From the NCBI GenBank assembly GCA_022478985.1, contig JAKSZP010017473.1, forward strand, positions 21,454 to 85,453: a stretch of 64,000 nucleotides of DNA, given 5' to 3'. The stretch's first letter is position 1. Every line of letters starts with the position of its first letter. Source of the stretch: Massospora cicadina. Taxonomy: Eukaryota; Entomophthoromycota; Entomophthoromycetes; Entomophthorales; Entomophthoraceae. The notes under the pieces were generated by a model that ran no database searches, was not told the origin of the DNA, and was given only the letters and a program-made list of their open reading frames with translations. A program made the translations under genes and the position numbers. Shown one piece after another: positions 1 through 10,490 of this stretch.

Positions 1-1397
1 AGGACCTCTGTGGGTTTCATTTTAAATATGAATTCATAAAAGGCCCCCTGAATGTGTTGCTGGACATGATCAGCAAAAACCCATCGCTATCACCCAATGG
101 TAGAGAGGACCTGCTAGAGCTTACTACTATAGTGCCCCCTCCCAAATCCTCTCCTTGGCTCCTCCGATGGTAGCCTTTGCTGACCTTGCCCCTGACGCCC
201 CACTCCTCCCCCGCGTCCTCGCTGCCCAGACCTGTTGATCCAAAGGGTTAGAGCTTTACACTGACATAGAGTCCTCGAGTCAGAAGAGAGCCCCATACAC
301 CCTGCAGGAGGGAACCATCTGATTCCATGATTGGGTTTGGGTCCCCCATCTCTACGCAACTGTGTTATCGAAGAACACCATGTCCCCCAGACCGTTGGGC
401 ACCCCAGCATCAAGAAGTGCGCTGACCTCATAAAGAGAACTTATAATTGGCCAGGGTCCTCAAAGGACATCCCCGCCTGGATCTCCAGCTGTGTCACTTG
501 TGCCAGAGCAAAATTGGACTGATCTGGAAAAAGGGGTTGCTACACCCCCTGCAGCAAGCAGAAGGCCTGTGGACCTCAGTCTCAGTAGATTTCATTGTGG
601 AGCTCCCCCCTCTAATGGCTCAGATGCTATCATGGTAGTCGTTGATTGTTTTACCAAGTTTTCCCTCTTCATCCCCTGCATCTCCTCTTTTACTGCGGTG
701 GAGACCGCAAATTTATTTGTCAACCATGTCTTTGCCATGTTTGGTCTCCCCAAAGAGATAGTGAGTGACAGGGGACCCCAGTTCTCCGCCCAGTTCTGGG
801 AAGAGTTGCTAACCCTCCTCAGCATTAAGCCCTGCAGATCCACGGCCTACCACCCCCAGTCCAATGGGCAGACTGAGCAGGTGAACCAGGTACTGGAGCA
901 GTACCTGCGCTGTTATGCGACGGCCTCACAGGACACTTGGGCCAAGGACCTACCCCTCGCACAGTTTGCATATAACAATTCACTCCACTCCTCAACCAAC
1001 CTTTCCCCCTTTGAGGCCACCCTGGGTTACAACCCCTCCTTCCAAGTTGGCCCACAGCTCTCCTCAACAGTCCCTACAGCTGAAGACCGTGTGTATGCAT
1101 TCCATGAGACACACAACCTGGTTCGTGAACATTTGACAAAGTTCATCAAGGATTACAAAAAGTTTGCTAACTGGAAGCACCTACCCAGACATGAGATTGG
1201 AGTTGGCTCCCTTGTCATGCTGGACACCCACAATCTTCCCTTAAAAGCCCCCACCCAGAAACTCACAGCCAAACACTCTTGCCCCTTCGAGGTGGAAAAG
1301 GACTTAGGCAATGGAGCCTACCGTTTGAAGCTGCCCGCTCACTGGAAGAAGAATAATGTCTTCCACACCTCCATCCTGACCCCCTTCAAAGGGGAAA
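1..1397 (+). pseudogene. pol: G1 pol: RNase H tail and integrase (frameshifted)
   Basis: Bases 1-62 translate to the last RNase H residues (frame reading FHFKYEFIKGPLNVLLD), equivalent to 52520-52585 in G3. The integrase HHCC zinc-binding domain lies at about 340-522 (GHPSIKKC, then CVTCARAK). The catalytic domain follows: the first Asp in VDFIVELP (about 585-607), the second in SDRGPQF (codon 767-769) and the Glu in GQTEQVN (codon 875-877). The last two are separated by 35 residues, the D-35-E spacing of retroelement integrases. A frameshift near 600-612 separates the first Asp from the rest; from there one frame is open to 1405. The integrase C-terminal region ends at VFHTSILTPFKG, where S1 interrupts it. 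The open frame beginning at 491 starts in the wrong frame, so its first 35 or so residues are not integrase. Confidence 0.85.
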
Positions 1398-1826
1398 TGT
1401 CATAATTGAATGACATTATAGTAGGAACTGATGCTAGAGATAAGGATGGGCGACAGGAGGCCCAGAAGGTGAAACTTCAGGCTCTCCCTGACCTGAAACA
1501 CACCTTAGATCAACGCTGGGTGCAAACCAAGCATGCCCAGGTAGATACTAATGGGGTGCAAAACGCCCAGCCTCTGATCTCGGCCCAGGCACTAAAACAA
1601 ATGATTTACATTATAAATGATGATGGTTCGATTTGGTTTATTGGAGAGCAAGGGCTCGAGTCCCACTCAAGTTATGAAATTTTGAGCTCAGGTAAAATAA
1701 AGCTTCAACTGATTACTCGAGTGAAGGCACTTTTGGTGTATTTTACTAAAATGGATGGAAGCATCTGTTTATTGGAGCATCAAGGCTTGGGTGCACTTCC
1801 GCAGAACCTGAATTTCCCTGGTCTAC

Positions 1827-1885
1827 TTTAAATATGTTTTCGTGACCAACATTCCTTGTTGGTTGGCTTTTTTTAAAATAAAAAA
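1827..1885 (+). promoter_or_regulatory. S1 LTR core promoter and polyadenylation signal
   Basis: TTTAAATA at 1827-1834 is a TATA-like box. About 31 bases downstream GTTGGTTGGC begins, aligning with GTTGGTCGATT, the predicted transcript start in G3. AAATAAAAAAT follows within 25 bases, giving a very short R region as in G3. Start and end of R are inferred from this pattern only. Confidence 0.5.
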
Positions 1886-1909
1886 TACCCGTTTTTTTAC
1901 GTTTTACTT

Positions 1910-2188
1910 ATGGTTCCTTGGGCTAACCTGGTGGCGGACCTCTTTGGGGAGGTCTCCAACTATGTGGGCCACTACCTTCTATCACAATTTACCAAAATCC
2001 CAGGTGCTTCCTTGGGTCGCCCAGGTCCCCTCCAGATCGAGGCACCCAAGCTCCCTGACGCCAAGTTACACTTGATTGTGGACTCCCCTCTGGGGTCCAC
2101 TCAAGTTGTGATGTTTCTATCTTACCTGGTCTTATATGTTGCGTTCTACACCCTGGCCTGGGGTACCTTTGGCACAGGCACTTTTTGA
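1910..2188 (+). CDS. S1 LTR-encoded small membrane protein (U5 ORF)
   Basis: A 92-codon open frame follows the R region inside solo LTR S1. The N-terminal 60 residues are mixed polar and hydrophobic (start MVPWANLVADLFGEV), followed by a hydrophobic segment rich in V, F, L and Y (about residues 66-86). The frame stops at TGA (2186-2188). Reading past it in the same frame gives a second hydrophobic stretch (GVFLPFFLTASSLAMWV) and a charged tail ending at the LTR terminus. This layout (amphipathic N-terminus, Pro/Ser spacer, membrane segment, second membrane segment, short tail at the LTR end) is shared with LTRs of G1, G3 and S2. I do not recognise the protein. It may be a stand-alone accessory ORF or the start of a Gag that begins in the LTR. 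It is probably not expressed from this solo copy. Confidence 0.45.
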   Translation: MVPWANLVADLFGEVSNYVGHYLLSQFTKIPGASLGRPGPLQIEAPKLPDAKLHLIVDSPLGSTQVVMFLSYLVLYVAFYTLAWGTFGTGTF

Positions 2189-2298
2189 GGTGTCTTCTTA
2201 CCCTTTTTCTTAACGGCTAGTTCCCTAGCAATGTGGGTTTGCATCCCACATCACCTTTCTGGGAACGAGAGAATTACAGACACTCTGTTGACAGGAAA

Positions 2299-2760
2299 GG
2301 CCAACATCACCAGAGCTGATCCTCATTGGGGAATCCCAGGAAGTGGAAGTGGAGGCTATCCTGGCTTCCTGGAGGTCCCGCAGATCCGTTCAATACCTGG
2401 CTGTCTGAAAAGCTACCCCTCATATGAGAACAGCTGGGCGAGTGCACGCGACTGCAAAAATTGCAAGGACCTGATAGAAAAATTCCACAACTCCCACCTG
2501 GCAGCCCCCCATCCACCCCAGAAGATTGCAGCCATCCTGGCCATAAAGCTCCCAGAGAGGCACAAGAACTATGCCCTGGTCCATGCCCCAGGTGGGGGCC
2601 TCCTCCCTGTTAAAAAAGGAAAGGGTAGTGTAAGTCTTGGGGACCAGCCCCTACAACTGAATAGGGAGCAGCATCCCTTTCAGACCAAAAGGGGGCTAAA
2701 GGCCCAAGTGGACCCCCTGTTGCAGTTGAGCAACCTGGCGCATGTGGTTGATGAGCGCTG
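2299..2760 (+). pseudogene. pol: G1 pol: chromodomain and C-terminal tail
   Basis: After the S1 interruption, frames here continue Pol: a linker reading VEVEAILAS (about 2347-2375), a chromodomain (about 2380-2500; the core YENSWASARDCKNC matches YENIWVKARDCANC in G3 and HENNWVNVYNCANC in G2), the helix DLIEKFH, then IAAILAIKLPERHKNYAL. Chromodomains at the end of Pol are known to steer integration to chromatin. The frame crosses the purine tract into the 3' LTR and ends at a stop (2759-2761) after LAHVVDER, a tail also found in G3 and G2. The linker and chromodomain are in two different frames, so at least one frameshift is present. Confidence 0.75.
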
Positions 2761-4247
2761 AGTAACTGCCCTTCCACCTAAAGATATCCAAATCTCTCCC
2801 CTCCCCCACTCCTCAACCCTGATAAAATTAATAGAGGGGACCTGCCAGGTGATCATGCAGGCCAGGGGCCTTGGGCGGGCCCCTGGGACCCCCACTTACC
2901 AGGGAAAAGTTACCAAAATTTTGAAGAAACTGTCAGTGCAAGTATCAGAGCCCAGCCTGAAGATTCTGGGCTAATGGAGCAGGTCCAGACTGGTTGGGTC
3001 CAAGAAGCAGATCAGAACTCAATTCAGGTTTAGAACCAGGCCACCAGTGACTCAGACCAGTTGCCCCACCCCTCAGAACAAATCTGAGGAGCTCGGATCA
3101 CATAGACAACCTAACTGAGAGTTTGGACCAGGTTGCGGACAACTGAGCACCAAGGCCACAGCCCCCCAGGACAAATCCAGGAAATCCAAACTGCTTGAGC
3201 TGCCCAACTCAAATGGTTAAGGCCCAGTATGGGACCATCGACCTGGTCTGGCCCCAGAATTTGGGAAAATCAGCAAAATTTTTTTTTTGATTTTTGCCAA
3301 TATTTTGAAAACCATCTATCCACTCCCCCACCCGCCAGCCAATCAAACTCCATCGCCAATCCCTAACCACCCAATACTTAAGGCAACTTCTCTGTTGATG
3401 GGCACTTGTCAGTTCATTCTCTATTCTCCCCACACTTTGCGCCAAAATAAAGTCAATTACCCCAAACGCCTTGTTGTGGACTCCGCCTGTTTATTTTCCT
3501 ATTCAAAATTCTGCCGATTGATACAGCAAAGCGCGTCGCCACCCAAATAATTATCCCAATGATTGCCAAATGGGTCGTTCGGTCACTTGACCCTGCCATG
3601 TGGTGGTGGATCATATCTGTGGTGAACCACCTCACTCTCAATGATGGTTTCAACTCTCCATCCATTTTCATGTATCTGTTAAAACATGACCCATCTGTTC
3701 ACTTTGCTGACGGGCTTTCTGAGAGCACTTCCCTATTGGAGCAGCCTCAGGGAGCCCCACCCCGATACCTGCAAGCTTGGCCCCCACACCTGGCTCATCC
3801 TCTGTTGGTCCCACCCACCTAAGGGCCTCAGAATACCCTGACCAAGGGGAACTTGGCCCTAACGCTCATCTTGGGCCCATTTTCCCCTCTGACAGCACCC
3901 CTGTCCATGCGGTGGGTCTTGTGCCGCCCATCTCTGGCGCACAGACCCATCTACCCATAACCAAAGGCCAGCAACCGCGCACCCTGGAGGAGTCATCACT
4001 CTCCCCGCCTCTCCCACCCTTGGGGGTTACCCCCACAAGACTCGCGGTTGCCCCATTGCATCCATCTGGTTTGCCTTTGGGGTCTTCAGTATGTTTATAA
4101 ACAATTACTTTCCTCATGTCCCTACTAGATCCCCCCTTCTTCTAGTCGCATGGAACACTGTTCCCTTGGCATTCTGGGCTCTCCACTGGGTGCTCACACA
4201 CCCTGACTGGGAGCTCGGCCTAATTCTTATCAGCCGTTTCCATGACA
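2629..4247 (+). repeat. G1 3' LTR
   Basis: It starts TGTAAGTCTTGG just after the purine tract AAAAAAGGAAAGGGTAG and ends CCATGACA. Both ends match the G3 LTR. At about 1.62 kb it is longer than the G3 LTR (1.36 kb). The first 130 bp encode the Pol C-terminus. Bases 2935-3200 contain loosely repeated modules (GGACAAATCC/GAACAAATCT contexts). A CCAAAATAAAG polyadenylation-type signal lies at about 3441-3451. The part from about 3550 to the end encodes remnants of the U5 membrane ORF. Confidence 0.8.
3559..4247 (+). pseudogene. G1 LTR-encoded U5 membrane ORF, broken
   Basis: The region from the polyadenylation signal to the LTR end carries fragments of the frame seen intact in the G3 3' LTR. 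The start (3559-3660) has a tryptophan-rich hydrophobic stretch, WVVRSLDPAMWWWIISVV. The middle (3777-4100) is proline-rich and longer than in G3. The end (4150-4247) reads PLAFWALHWVLTHPDW then RFHD, nearly identical to the G3 ending PLAFWLAFWVLTHPNW and RFHD. At least two frame changes separate the parts. The strong match at the second membrane segment is the best evidence that the protein was once under selection. Function unknown. Confidence 0.55.
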
Positions 4248-4649
4248 TAGATTATCATAACGCTGATGTCTCTCAAGGTTGCTTGTACTTGCTGACCTGA
4301 CCCCTGAGGAAAACTGAATACATGATCTAATTGGCTGGCCCAAACCATGGGAGTTGGAGACTCCTGAGATCTAGGATGATCTTCAAAAAATGACCTGAGA
4401 AACTCAAATTATAGAGGAAATGCTGTATAAGAAAATCAATGATAAATGGCTTCAGTACATCTAGCCCTTCTTCCTGAACCAATGTTATCCTAGAAGGGCA
4501 TACAACTGTTGAACATGAGACAGTGAAAAAAACACACATTGCTGAAAAAAGATGCTACTGAGACCAAACGATTGAGACCATCCAAGGAGTTCTAGAGGCT
4601 TATATAACTTGTTGACCACAGGGTTGGGCCAGTCCCAGGTATCAGCATT

Positions 4650-5480
4650 CAGTTTTGGCTCCATAAGGACCCTTCAAAATCATCAGCATTGATTTAGTGG
4701 CTCCCTGACCTAAGGCTACATGGCCATAGATATATCCTATTAGCTATGGACCATATAACCAGATGGGTCAAAATATTTCAGTACCCGCTTCCACCATGAA
4801 ATCACAGCCCTATTCCTTATTTAATCCATTTTTACCCAGAATAAATACTTACAAACTTTACTTTTAGACAATGGATCAAATTTCACCCCACAGATAGTTC
4901 AAGAGCTACCCTCACTTTTTGGAACTAACCAAAGATTTACCACCCCTTAAAACACTATCACCAATGGAGCGGTGGTACGTGCTAGCAGAACACTCATCTC
5001 TAACTTGCGTAAGATGGCCACTCCAATCACCCACTGGAACCACAACTTAACCAGCGCCTTTCTCGCATACCAAATAAAATACACCAAATCATCAAGATGT
5101 CTCCCTTTGAAGCTTTATATGGGAGTGCTCCTAAATATTAATTAGCGTTCAGCCCATGATTGTACCTCCATGCCTGAGAACTCTAATTTCACCATGGGTG
5201 CCTTAGCTAATGATATTGTCCAGCTTTAATCCCTAGCCATGAAAGGCATTGTCTCTACAACAGAAAAGTAGACATCCTGATTTAATGTCAGCCAACCCTC
5301 CTTACACATTTTTTTAGATGACCTAATTCTCTTTAATCACCATCAACCCAAAGTTCTACAGAATAAGCTTGACATTCATTGGTCTGGACCTTATAAGGTC
5401 CTTCATTAGGTGAACTTGGAGTACTACATTTCTGACGTCAATCAAGGGACAGTGGTGAACAGTGTGCATGACTGATTCCT
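4650..5480 (+). pseudogene. pol: H pol: integrase catalytic and C-terminal remnants
   Basis: The frame at about 4866-4960 reads LDNGSNFTPQIVQ, the second-Asp motif of a Ty3-type integrase, followed by remains of the conserved Glu region near 4950-4975 and by WNHNLTSAFLAYQIKYT (about 5036-5085), matching the integrase segment before a Pro-Phe motif. Near 5380-5400 WSGPYKVL resembles the GPY/F module of the integrase C-terminal domain. Stops and frame changes are frequent, so no product is expected. I see no chromodomain after it, which separates H from G1-G3. Confidence 0.6.
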
Positions 5481-5521
5481 TCAGCTATATACCCCCCTCT
5501 GAGAGGATATTGTGGGGGCGT

Positions 5522-5745
5522 TGTAAGGTATCAATATGGAGTGCAAGTCAAAATCCTTATTCCAGATTGAGCCTTGATAAGTTGTCTCTTGAGCCATCCT
5601 GATAGAACCTGTCCCTGAAGGCACCAAAGAGAGTTTTGATCAGGAAGCATTATAAGCATGAGAATTGATGGAGGTGTTTTATGAGATTATCCCCAGTTCC
5701 TGAACCTTGTGAGGCGCGACCCCCACCATTACAATCACAAGAGTT
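5522..5745 (+). repeat. H 3' LTR start (truncated or interrupted)
   Basis: TGTAAGGTATCAATATGG directly follows a G-rich purine tract, as a 3' LTR should. No second copy is visible in the window and the right end is lost where J-like sequence starts, so length and TSD are unknown. Confidence 0.4.
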
Positions 5746-6717
5746 AAGGAAAGGGTGACTAGATACAATAAATTTTTAAAGTTTAGGCAACCAAAACCCC
5801 AGGCAATGGATACTTAAATGGATTACTTTAGATTGTCTTCACTTAAAGGAAATTCTCCTGAGTGGCATATAATAGATATTTATTTACTATATAAATAGTG
5901 GCAAGCCAAAATAAATTGCAGAAATATCTTCAGTATAAAATAGTAGTAAGCCAAAATAAATGGCAAAATAGAATGCTGATATGAGAATATATATATTAGG
6001 ATAAAGCCTCACACTATTTATAGTACTAGAGAGCTAAAAGTGATTAGAGAGAGGTTTCAGTATAAGCGGAAGTTATATAAGAAGAAGGTTACTAAGTAAT
6101 AAATAGCAGTTGAATGGCTAATTTAATGAAATCTCTCTTGCATTTAGTTGCTGATAACATAAATTTTAGATAGTAAACTAAATTATAATTAGATGACTGA
6201 TTATCTGTGGCTTTAATCGCCAGTAATTGTAACACTTGAATATTATCAGGATCAAGCTCCAATAATCTTTTAAACATCTATTTCATAAAAATAGCTTGTC
6301 AACTGTCTCTTCTGAACAATAAAGAAAATATGCAAGTAAATTTGGCAATTATTAAGCGCATCTAAGAAAAGAACTATATCTAATTTGATTTAACAACATG
6401 TTAAAATTATACTATATAGTAGTATTGACCTCTAAAGCACACATTTTTAAAATGTAAACTGTTCCAAAAATTAACTTTGTGACGTACCAATTATCTCTTT
6501 ATATAGTAAATTTGATATTTCAGGAATTTTAAGAAAATCTAATTGTGTTGAACAGTATTTGATTACCTTTTCTATTGGGTTTGTAACCTAATATTAGGAG
6601 GCTTAGATAAAGTTAATCAGGGATTATCCCTGACTTAAGTTTTGGTTAAACCTTTAAATTGGGTTCAAATCCAGACATCAGATTACTTAATTTTCAATTT
6701 AAGCTGAAACCCCAACA
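5746..6717 (-). mobile_element. J: probable minus-oriented solo LTR, same family as the F LTRs
   Basis: Read on the minus strand from 6717 this starts TGTTGGGGTTTCAGC, closely resembling the start of the LTR ending at 61815 (TGTCAATTTTTCAGC). The two also share TACTACTATATAGTATAAT versus TGCTACTATATAGCATAAT, a likely TATA region (about 6405-6425), and GTCTGGATTT next to GACCCAAT. No purine tract borders its right end, so it is not a 3' LTR with a body to the right; a solo LTR is likeliest. The left end (about 5746) and the TSD were not found. No coding content apart from a chance open frame near 6092-6277. Confidence 0.5.
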
Positions 6718-6959
6718 ACAAGGATGACGCAAAACACTGAGGGCAATAAACAGGTGGTTGATCCAGAAGACTGTGAAAGATCCTGATTGTATAAGGCCAT
6801 GAAGGTCCCCTAGGCACCACATCTGCACATCCTATAAGTATTTCCATTTTTAACTTAATAAGGTAGTCAATTTAGCCCCATTTTTTCGTCTTTATCAACC
6901 TCTCCACTAGTTTACAGCTTTGAGCCCATCTTTGAACCCCAGCTACTAGTCAAGTGAAC

Positions 6960-9870
6960 TGATATGCCAATAAATGCAGTGTCAATTTTAAGGTTTTCCA
7001 TTAACCTTGTATTTGGTTGGTGGCGGTAGAAACGCGTTAGTATTAACCTAGGGCCCAAGCTTTTGTCTTCTGTGAATCCTCAAGCGTGTGGCAAATGCCC
7101 ACCTAACAATACCTTCTCTCATGCCAGAGCAGTGGAGTCAATTGTTTTAATTCCTTCCCCCACTGATCTTCTACCGGATTTTCCTTCCATCTTGTTGCAG
7201 TACAAGGACATTTTTTATAAAGAGAAGGGCAATCGTCTTTCTACCCACTCTTAGTATGATCTGGCCTTCCTCTTGACAGTAGATGCCATCAATATCAACT
7301 TCCTTCTGCAACCTTATACAGAGCAATAATATAAGGCTCTGGAGGTGTAGTTAGTTGACATACTCATTAAAGATGGATTATGCAGAAATACTCTCACATC
7401 ACTTCCCCAATAGTATCTGCTCAGAAGGCCAACAGTAAGTAGGCTCATGCATAGACTATGGTCATGTGAATAACATTACTTTGCACAATATTTATCCACT
7501 CCCCCTCAAGCTAAAAATCAGCCAAGCAATCGCTAAATCCTTGATGTCTTCCAAACTTAATCTGGTGAACGCCTTCCAACAAATCTAAGCAACGGAAAGT
7601 CAGAAATAGATGATGGCCATTAATACCAAGCAGGGTATATTCCAATTTCGCGTGATGCTCTTCAGCCTCAAGGACATGCCCGTTACCTTCCAGTGGATGA
7701 TTGACTAGGTGCTGTGAGATCTTCACTTAACATGCGCGGTGAAATAGATCAATGATATACTGGTTCACTCCTCTACCCTAAACAACATGTTAAGGACCTG
7801 AAGGCGGTACAGAAAGCATTGAAGAAGGCCAATCTTTATGTAAAACCCTAGAATTGTGAGTTATTCATGGAAGAGATTCCCTCCTTGGGTAGTCTTGTAT
7901 TGAAGATAGTTACGCAATCCCACCCAGAAAACTTGTGGAAATCCTCTACCTGCCCACGCCCACCATGCAGAAGCAGCTACATAGTTTTTTTTGGAACAAC
8001 ACATTCTTTAGAAAATTCTCACCTGCAATTTCTCAGCTGATGGCACTTCTTCATACCCTGACGGGGAAGAACTTTCTATTCAAATGGATAATGTAGTGCT
8101 AATGTGAGTTCAAGTTAATCAAGGAAGCTTTCCTAGTGCCGCTGGTCCTAAAGCATGCTGATTCCCCACAGTCTTTTATTGTAACATGTAATGCAAGGGA
8201 AGCGGTTATGGGAGAAGTCTTGCTTCAGGAGCACGATGGGTGAAACATCCTGTTGCTTACTTCTCCTGAAAGTTTTCTTACGCGGAGCAATCATGGCCCA
8301 TTAACAACAAGGAACTTACCACTGTGTCATGGTCGCTTAATCACTAGTGATACCTTTTTCAAGGGGCGCGTTATAAAGTGGATGTCTAGATGGACCACCA
8401 GGCTCTAATTTACTTTAACAAGCTGCAGTTTTTGTCGCACCATCAGGCTCAGATGTTCTGTGACCTATGAAGATTTAACTTAAAGTATCAATTTTATATA
8501 GGATGCGTTAAACATTCTCCCCAATCTGCTGAGCCATACCCCTTCCCTGAGTCTGAAAGAGAAGGAAACAAAGGAGTTGACAATGGTGATTCCTTCCGCC
8601 CAGATTCTTGACATTTCTCCCCCTCCAATATCTAGGGCTGACTGGGCACTGGATATGCCATTAGTATTTTGGTTACTGATGGTTCAGACTTCCGTTCTGG
8701 AGGAGCTGAAACTGCTTGACCACTTGGGTTCTATGATCAACAAGCGTACTCATTACTCAGTAGTTGAGGGGCGGCTTTTGTTCCATAGCTGTGGCTGGGT
8801 GCCTCTCCAACTCCAGGATGAAGTAATATCCACTCATCATGATCCCCTGGTGGTGGCCAACCAGAGCACAAAAAATACCTTGATTTAATAAAGCATACGA
8901 ACAACTGGGTAGCATCTTTAAGGATTTACTGGCGTGACCAACAATTATGTGACATGCACGCACTAAGTCTGATTGATTAGGTGGAATGGCCTTGAATTCC
9001 CTTCAGCAGACAAAGGGTCCATGAATCTCAATATCTTTCAATTTCGTTACTGAGCTCCCCCATTCCAATGTGTTCAGCGTGATTATGGTTTGGACCGTTT
9101 TTTATCAAATTCTACATCTTCATACCTTGTATTTCCGCCATTATTTCTGAGGAGACAGCAAGTTTTTTGTCTGCCATGTTTTCTTTATGTTCTGTGTACC
9201 CCAGGAGGTGTTAAGTGACTGGGGGCCACAAGATTATGGCTTAGTTTGTAATGCCATTCTGGATATCTTAAAAATCTAGCTGTGTCATCAACGGCATATC
9301 CACCTTAGTCTGATGGTCAGATAGAGCAGGTCATTAAAATCTATGAAAATTAATTTCTTTATTACGTCTCCTCTGTGCAGGATACTTGGACTGATGATCA
9401 TCCCATGGCGCAATTTTCATACAAAAATGACAACCATTTGTCAATGGGGCTCTCCCCTAAGAGGCTACCTGGTATATACCCCTCATTCCTTATTAATTCT
9501 TGTCTTTGCCCTGAGGTACCTGCTGCTGAGGATCAGTTGCAGAAGATCTGGAGTTTTTAATCTCTAGTCGGGAACAACTGACTAAGGTGATAAGCTATTT
9601 AAGCAGCTTTAAATTTCAAATGCCTCCCCACCTATGAATTTAAGGTGGGTTCATTAGTTAAGCTCAATACGTGGCACCTGAATTTAGAGGCTTCCTTGCG
9701 GAAGTTTGTGAGCAAGTACTACAGTACTCACTTGGAGGAGTATTTAAAAATGGGGCTTTCTGGTTGCCCTCCCTACTCATTGTAAGCAGCACCTGATTCT
9801 ACATGCTTCTCAGTATTCCATTTTTAAGATTAAGGTAGTTTCTATCCCTGAACCTATAATATTTAAGGGC
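6960..9870 (+). pseudogene. pol: G2 pol: protease to integrase, multiply broken
   Basis: Recognisable pieces, in different frames: LLPDFPSILLQYKDIF (about 7168-7215), the pre-RT motif of chromoviruses; a proline-rich entry to RT; FRVMLFSLKDMPVTFQ-like remains of the palm motif near 7645-7700; an RNase H core near 8160-8400; the integrase HHCC region near 8830-8960; the catalytic core near 9020-9340, where SDWGPQDYG replaces the usual second-Asp motif (about 9215-9240); and AQFSYKNDNHLSMGLSPK (about 9408-9460). Dozens of stops occur between them. The arrangement matches 50814-53900 of G3. Confidence 0.65.
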
Positions 9871-9885
9871 TCAGAAGAAGCAGAT

Positions 9886-10110
9886 GTGGATGCCATTCTG
9901 GCGTCTCAGAAATCACGTTGCTTGATGCATTACTTGGTTGACTGTAAGGGATATCCCTTTCATGAGAACAACTGGGTCAATGTATACAATTGTGCGAACT
10001 GCCATGATTTGATGGAGGCCTTCCATAAAGCACACATTAATACTTATCACCCACCCCAGAAGGTTGCTCCATCATGGCAATCAAGCTACCCAAAGTGCGC
10101 AAGAATGTAG
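9886..10110 (+). pseudogene. pol: G2 pol: chromodomain
   Basis: This open 74-codon stretch begins at the linker DAILASQKSRCLMHYLV and contains the chromodomain core CKGYPFHENNWVNV, then NCANCHDLMEAFHKAH. The first aromatic (Y in YLV), the W and the C-terminal helix of a chromodomain are all present. It aligns with 54000-54110 in G3 and 2400-2500 in G1. After a frame change the Pol tail crosses into the LTR, where LCHLVDERW can be read at about 10270-10300, matching LAHVVDER in G1. Confidence 0.7.
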
Positions 10111-10164
10111 AAATCACTCATGTTTATGGTGGTGGTGCTTCTCCAGTATAAAAAAGAATGGTGA

Positions 10165-10490
10165 TGTAAGACTTGGGGAGCAACCCCTGTGTCTTAATCA
10201 AGAGGATTTCCCATTTTGAACTACAAAGGGGAGAAAGCTAGCAGCCAATCCCTATTGTCACCATGAGATATTTATGCCATTTGGTAGATGAGAGGTGGTG
10301 AAGGCGTATCCCTTAAAATCTTGCCTCCATCCCCTCTACCAACTACTCATAAGTTAGTACATAAATTTGTGGTTGTGCTGAGAAGTAATGGTGTCCAGAG
10401 GCTAACGCCAGCAGAGGGTGGTTAGCCATCCCCTGAAAGAGTTTTCTTCCGCTGGTTAAGTTCTGCTATTAGATCTAAGTAGATATTCAA
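10165..10490 (+). repeat. G2 3' LTR, 5' portion
   Basis: TGTAAGACTTGGGGAGCAAC follows the purine tract and aligns with the first 300 bp of the G1 LTR (TGTAAGTCTTGGGGACCAGC). It encodes the end of Pol. The transition to F-type LTR sequence is somewhere between 10400 and 10520; the limit given is approximate. Confidence 0.55.

Larger units (their letters stand above)
1398..2293 (+). mobile_element. S1: solo LTR inserted in G1 pol
   Basis: An 896-bp segment starts TGTCATAATTG and ends CTGTTGACA. It is flanked by a perfect 5-bp duplication, GGAAA at 1393-1397 and 2294-2298. Removing it joins the G1 integrase C-terminus to the chromodomain region as in G2 and G3. It has no internal coding region and so is a solo LTR. 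A TATA-like TTTAAATA (1827-1834) lies 31 bases before GTTGGTTGGC (1858-1867), which resembles the G3 transcript start. A polyadenylation signal AATAAA follows at about 1877. The last 380 bp contain an open frame for a small membrane protein. It belongs to a family related to the G1/G3 LTRs. Confidence 0.9.
1..4247 (+). mobile_element. G1: 3' portion of a Ty3/gypsy chromodomain retrotransposon (Tf1/sushi-like)
   Basis: The window opens inside this element. In order it shows the end of RNase H, the integrase zinc-binding and catalytic domains, the integrase C-terminal region, a chromodomain, a purine tract (about 2611-2628) and a 3' LTR beginning TGTAAGTCTTGG at 2629 and ending CATGACA at 4247. 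Domain order and LTR start match G2 and G3. Solo LTR S1 (1398-2293) interrupts it. The 5' half and 5' LTR lie outside the window, so the TSD cannot be tested. The sequence right of 4247 belongs to element H, which G1 apparently entered. Assignment to the Tf1/sushi group rests on the chromodomain and on similarity to G3, which has a self-priming signal. Confidence 0.85.
4248..5745 (+). mobile_element. H: 3' end of a second plus-strand Ty3/gypsy element
   Basis: To the right of G1 the sequence changes to the 3' end of an unrelated plus-strand element: an integrase catalytic and C-terminal region (about 4650-5480), a purine-rich tract ending GTGGGGGCG (about 5511-5520) and an LTR-like start TGTAAGGTATC at 5522. 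The 5' part is missing because G1 lies on that side. The LTR is recognisable for only about 220 bp before different sequence (J) begins near 5746; that right limit is approximate. Confidence 0.6.
6721..10490 (+). mobile_element. G2: decayed plus-strand chromodomain retrotransposon
   Basis: It is homologous to G1 and G3: protease remnants (about 6960-7060), an RT with many stops (about 7160-7920), RNase H (about 8150-8500), integrase (about 8840-9600), integrase C-terminus, chromodomain (9886-10030), a purine tract (AAAAAAGAATGG, about 10149-10160) and an LTR start TGTAAGACTTGG at 10165. The 5' LTR and gag are not seen; the sequence left of 6721 is J. The 3' LTR can be followed for roughly 300 bp and then gives way to the F LTR, so F may have inserted into it. 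It is much more decayed than G1 or G3. Confidence 0.7.

Noticed and set aside
114..431. 105-codon minus-strand frame near the left edge
   Set aside because: It is antisense to the RNase H-integrase linker and zinc-binding domain of G1 and has no domain of its own.
5746..6717. J as the 3' LTR of F
   Set aside because: No purine tract borders it on the body side, whereas the LTR ending at 11242 has a clear one (AAAAGGGGG).
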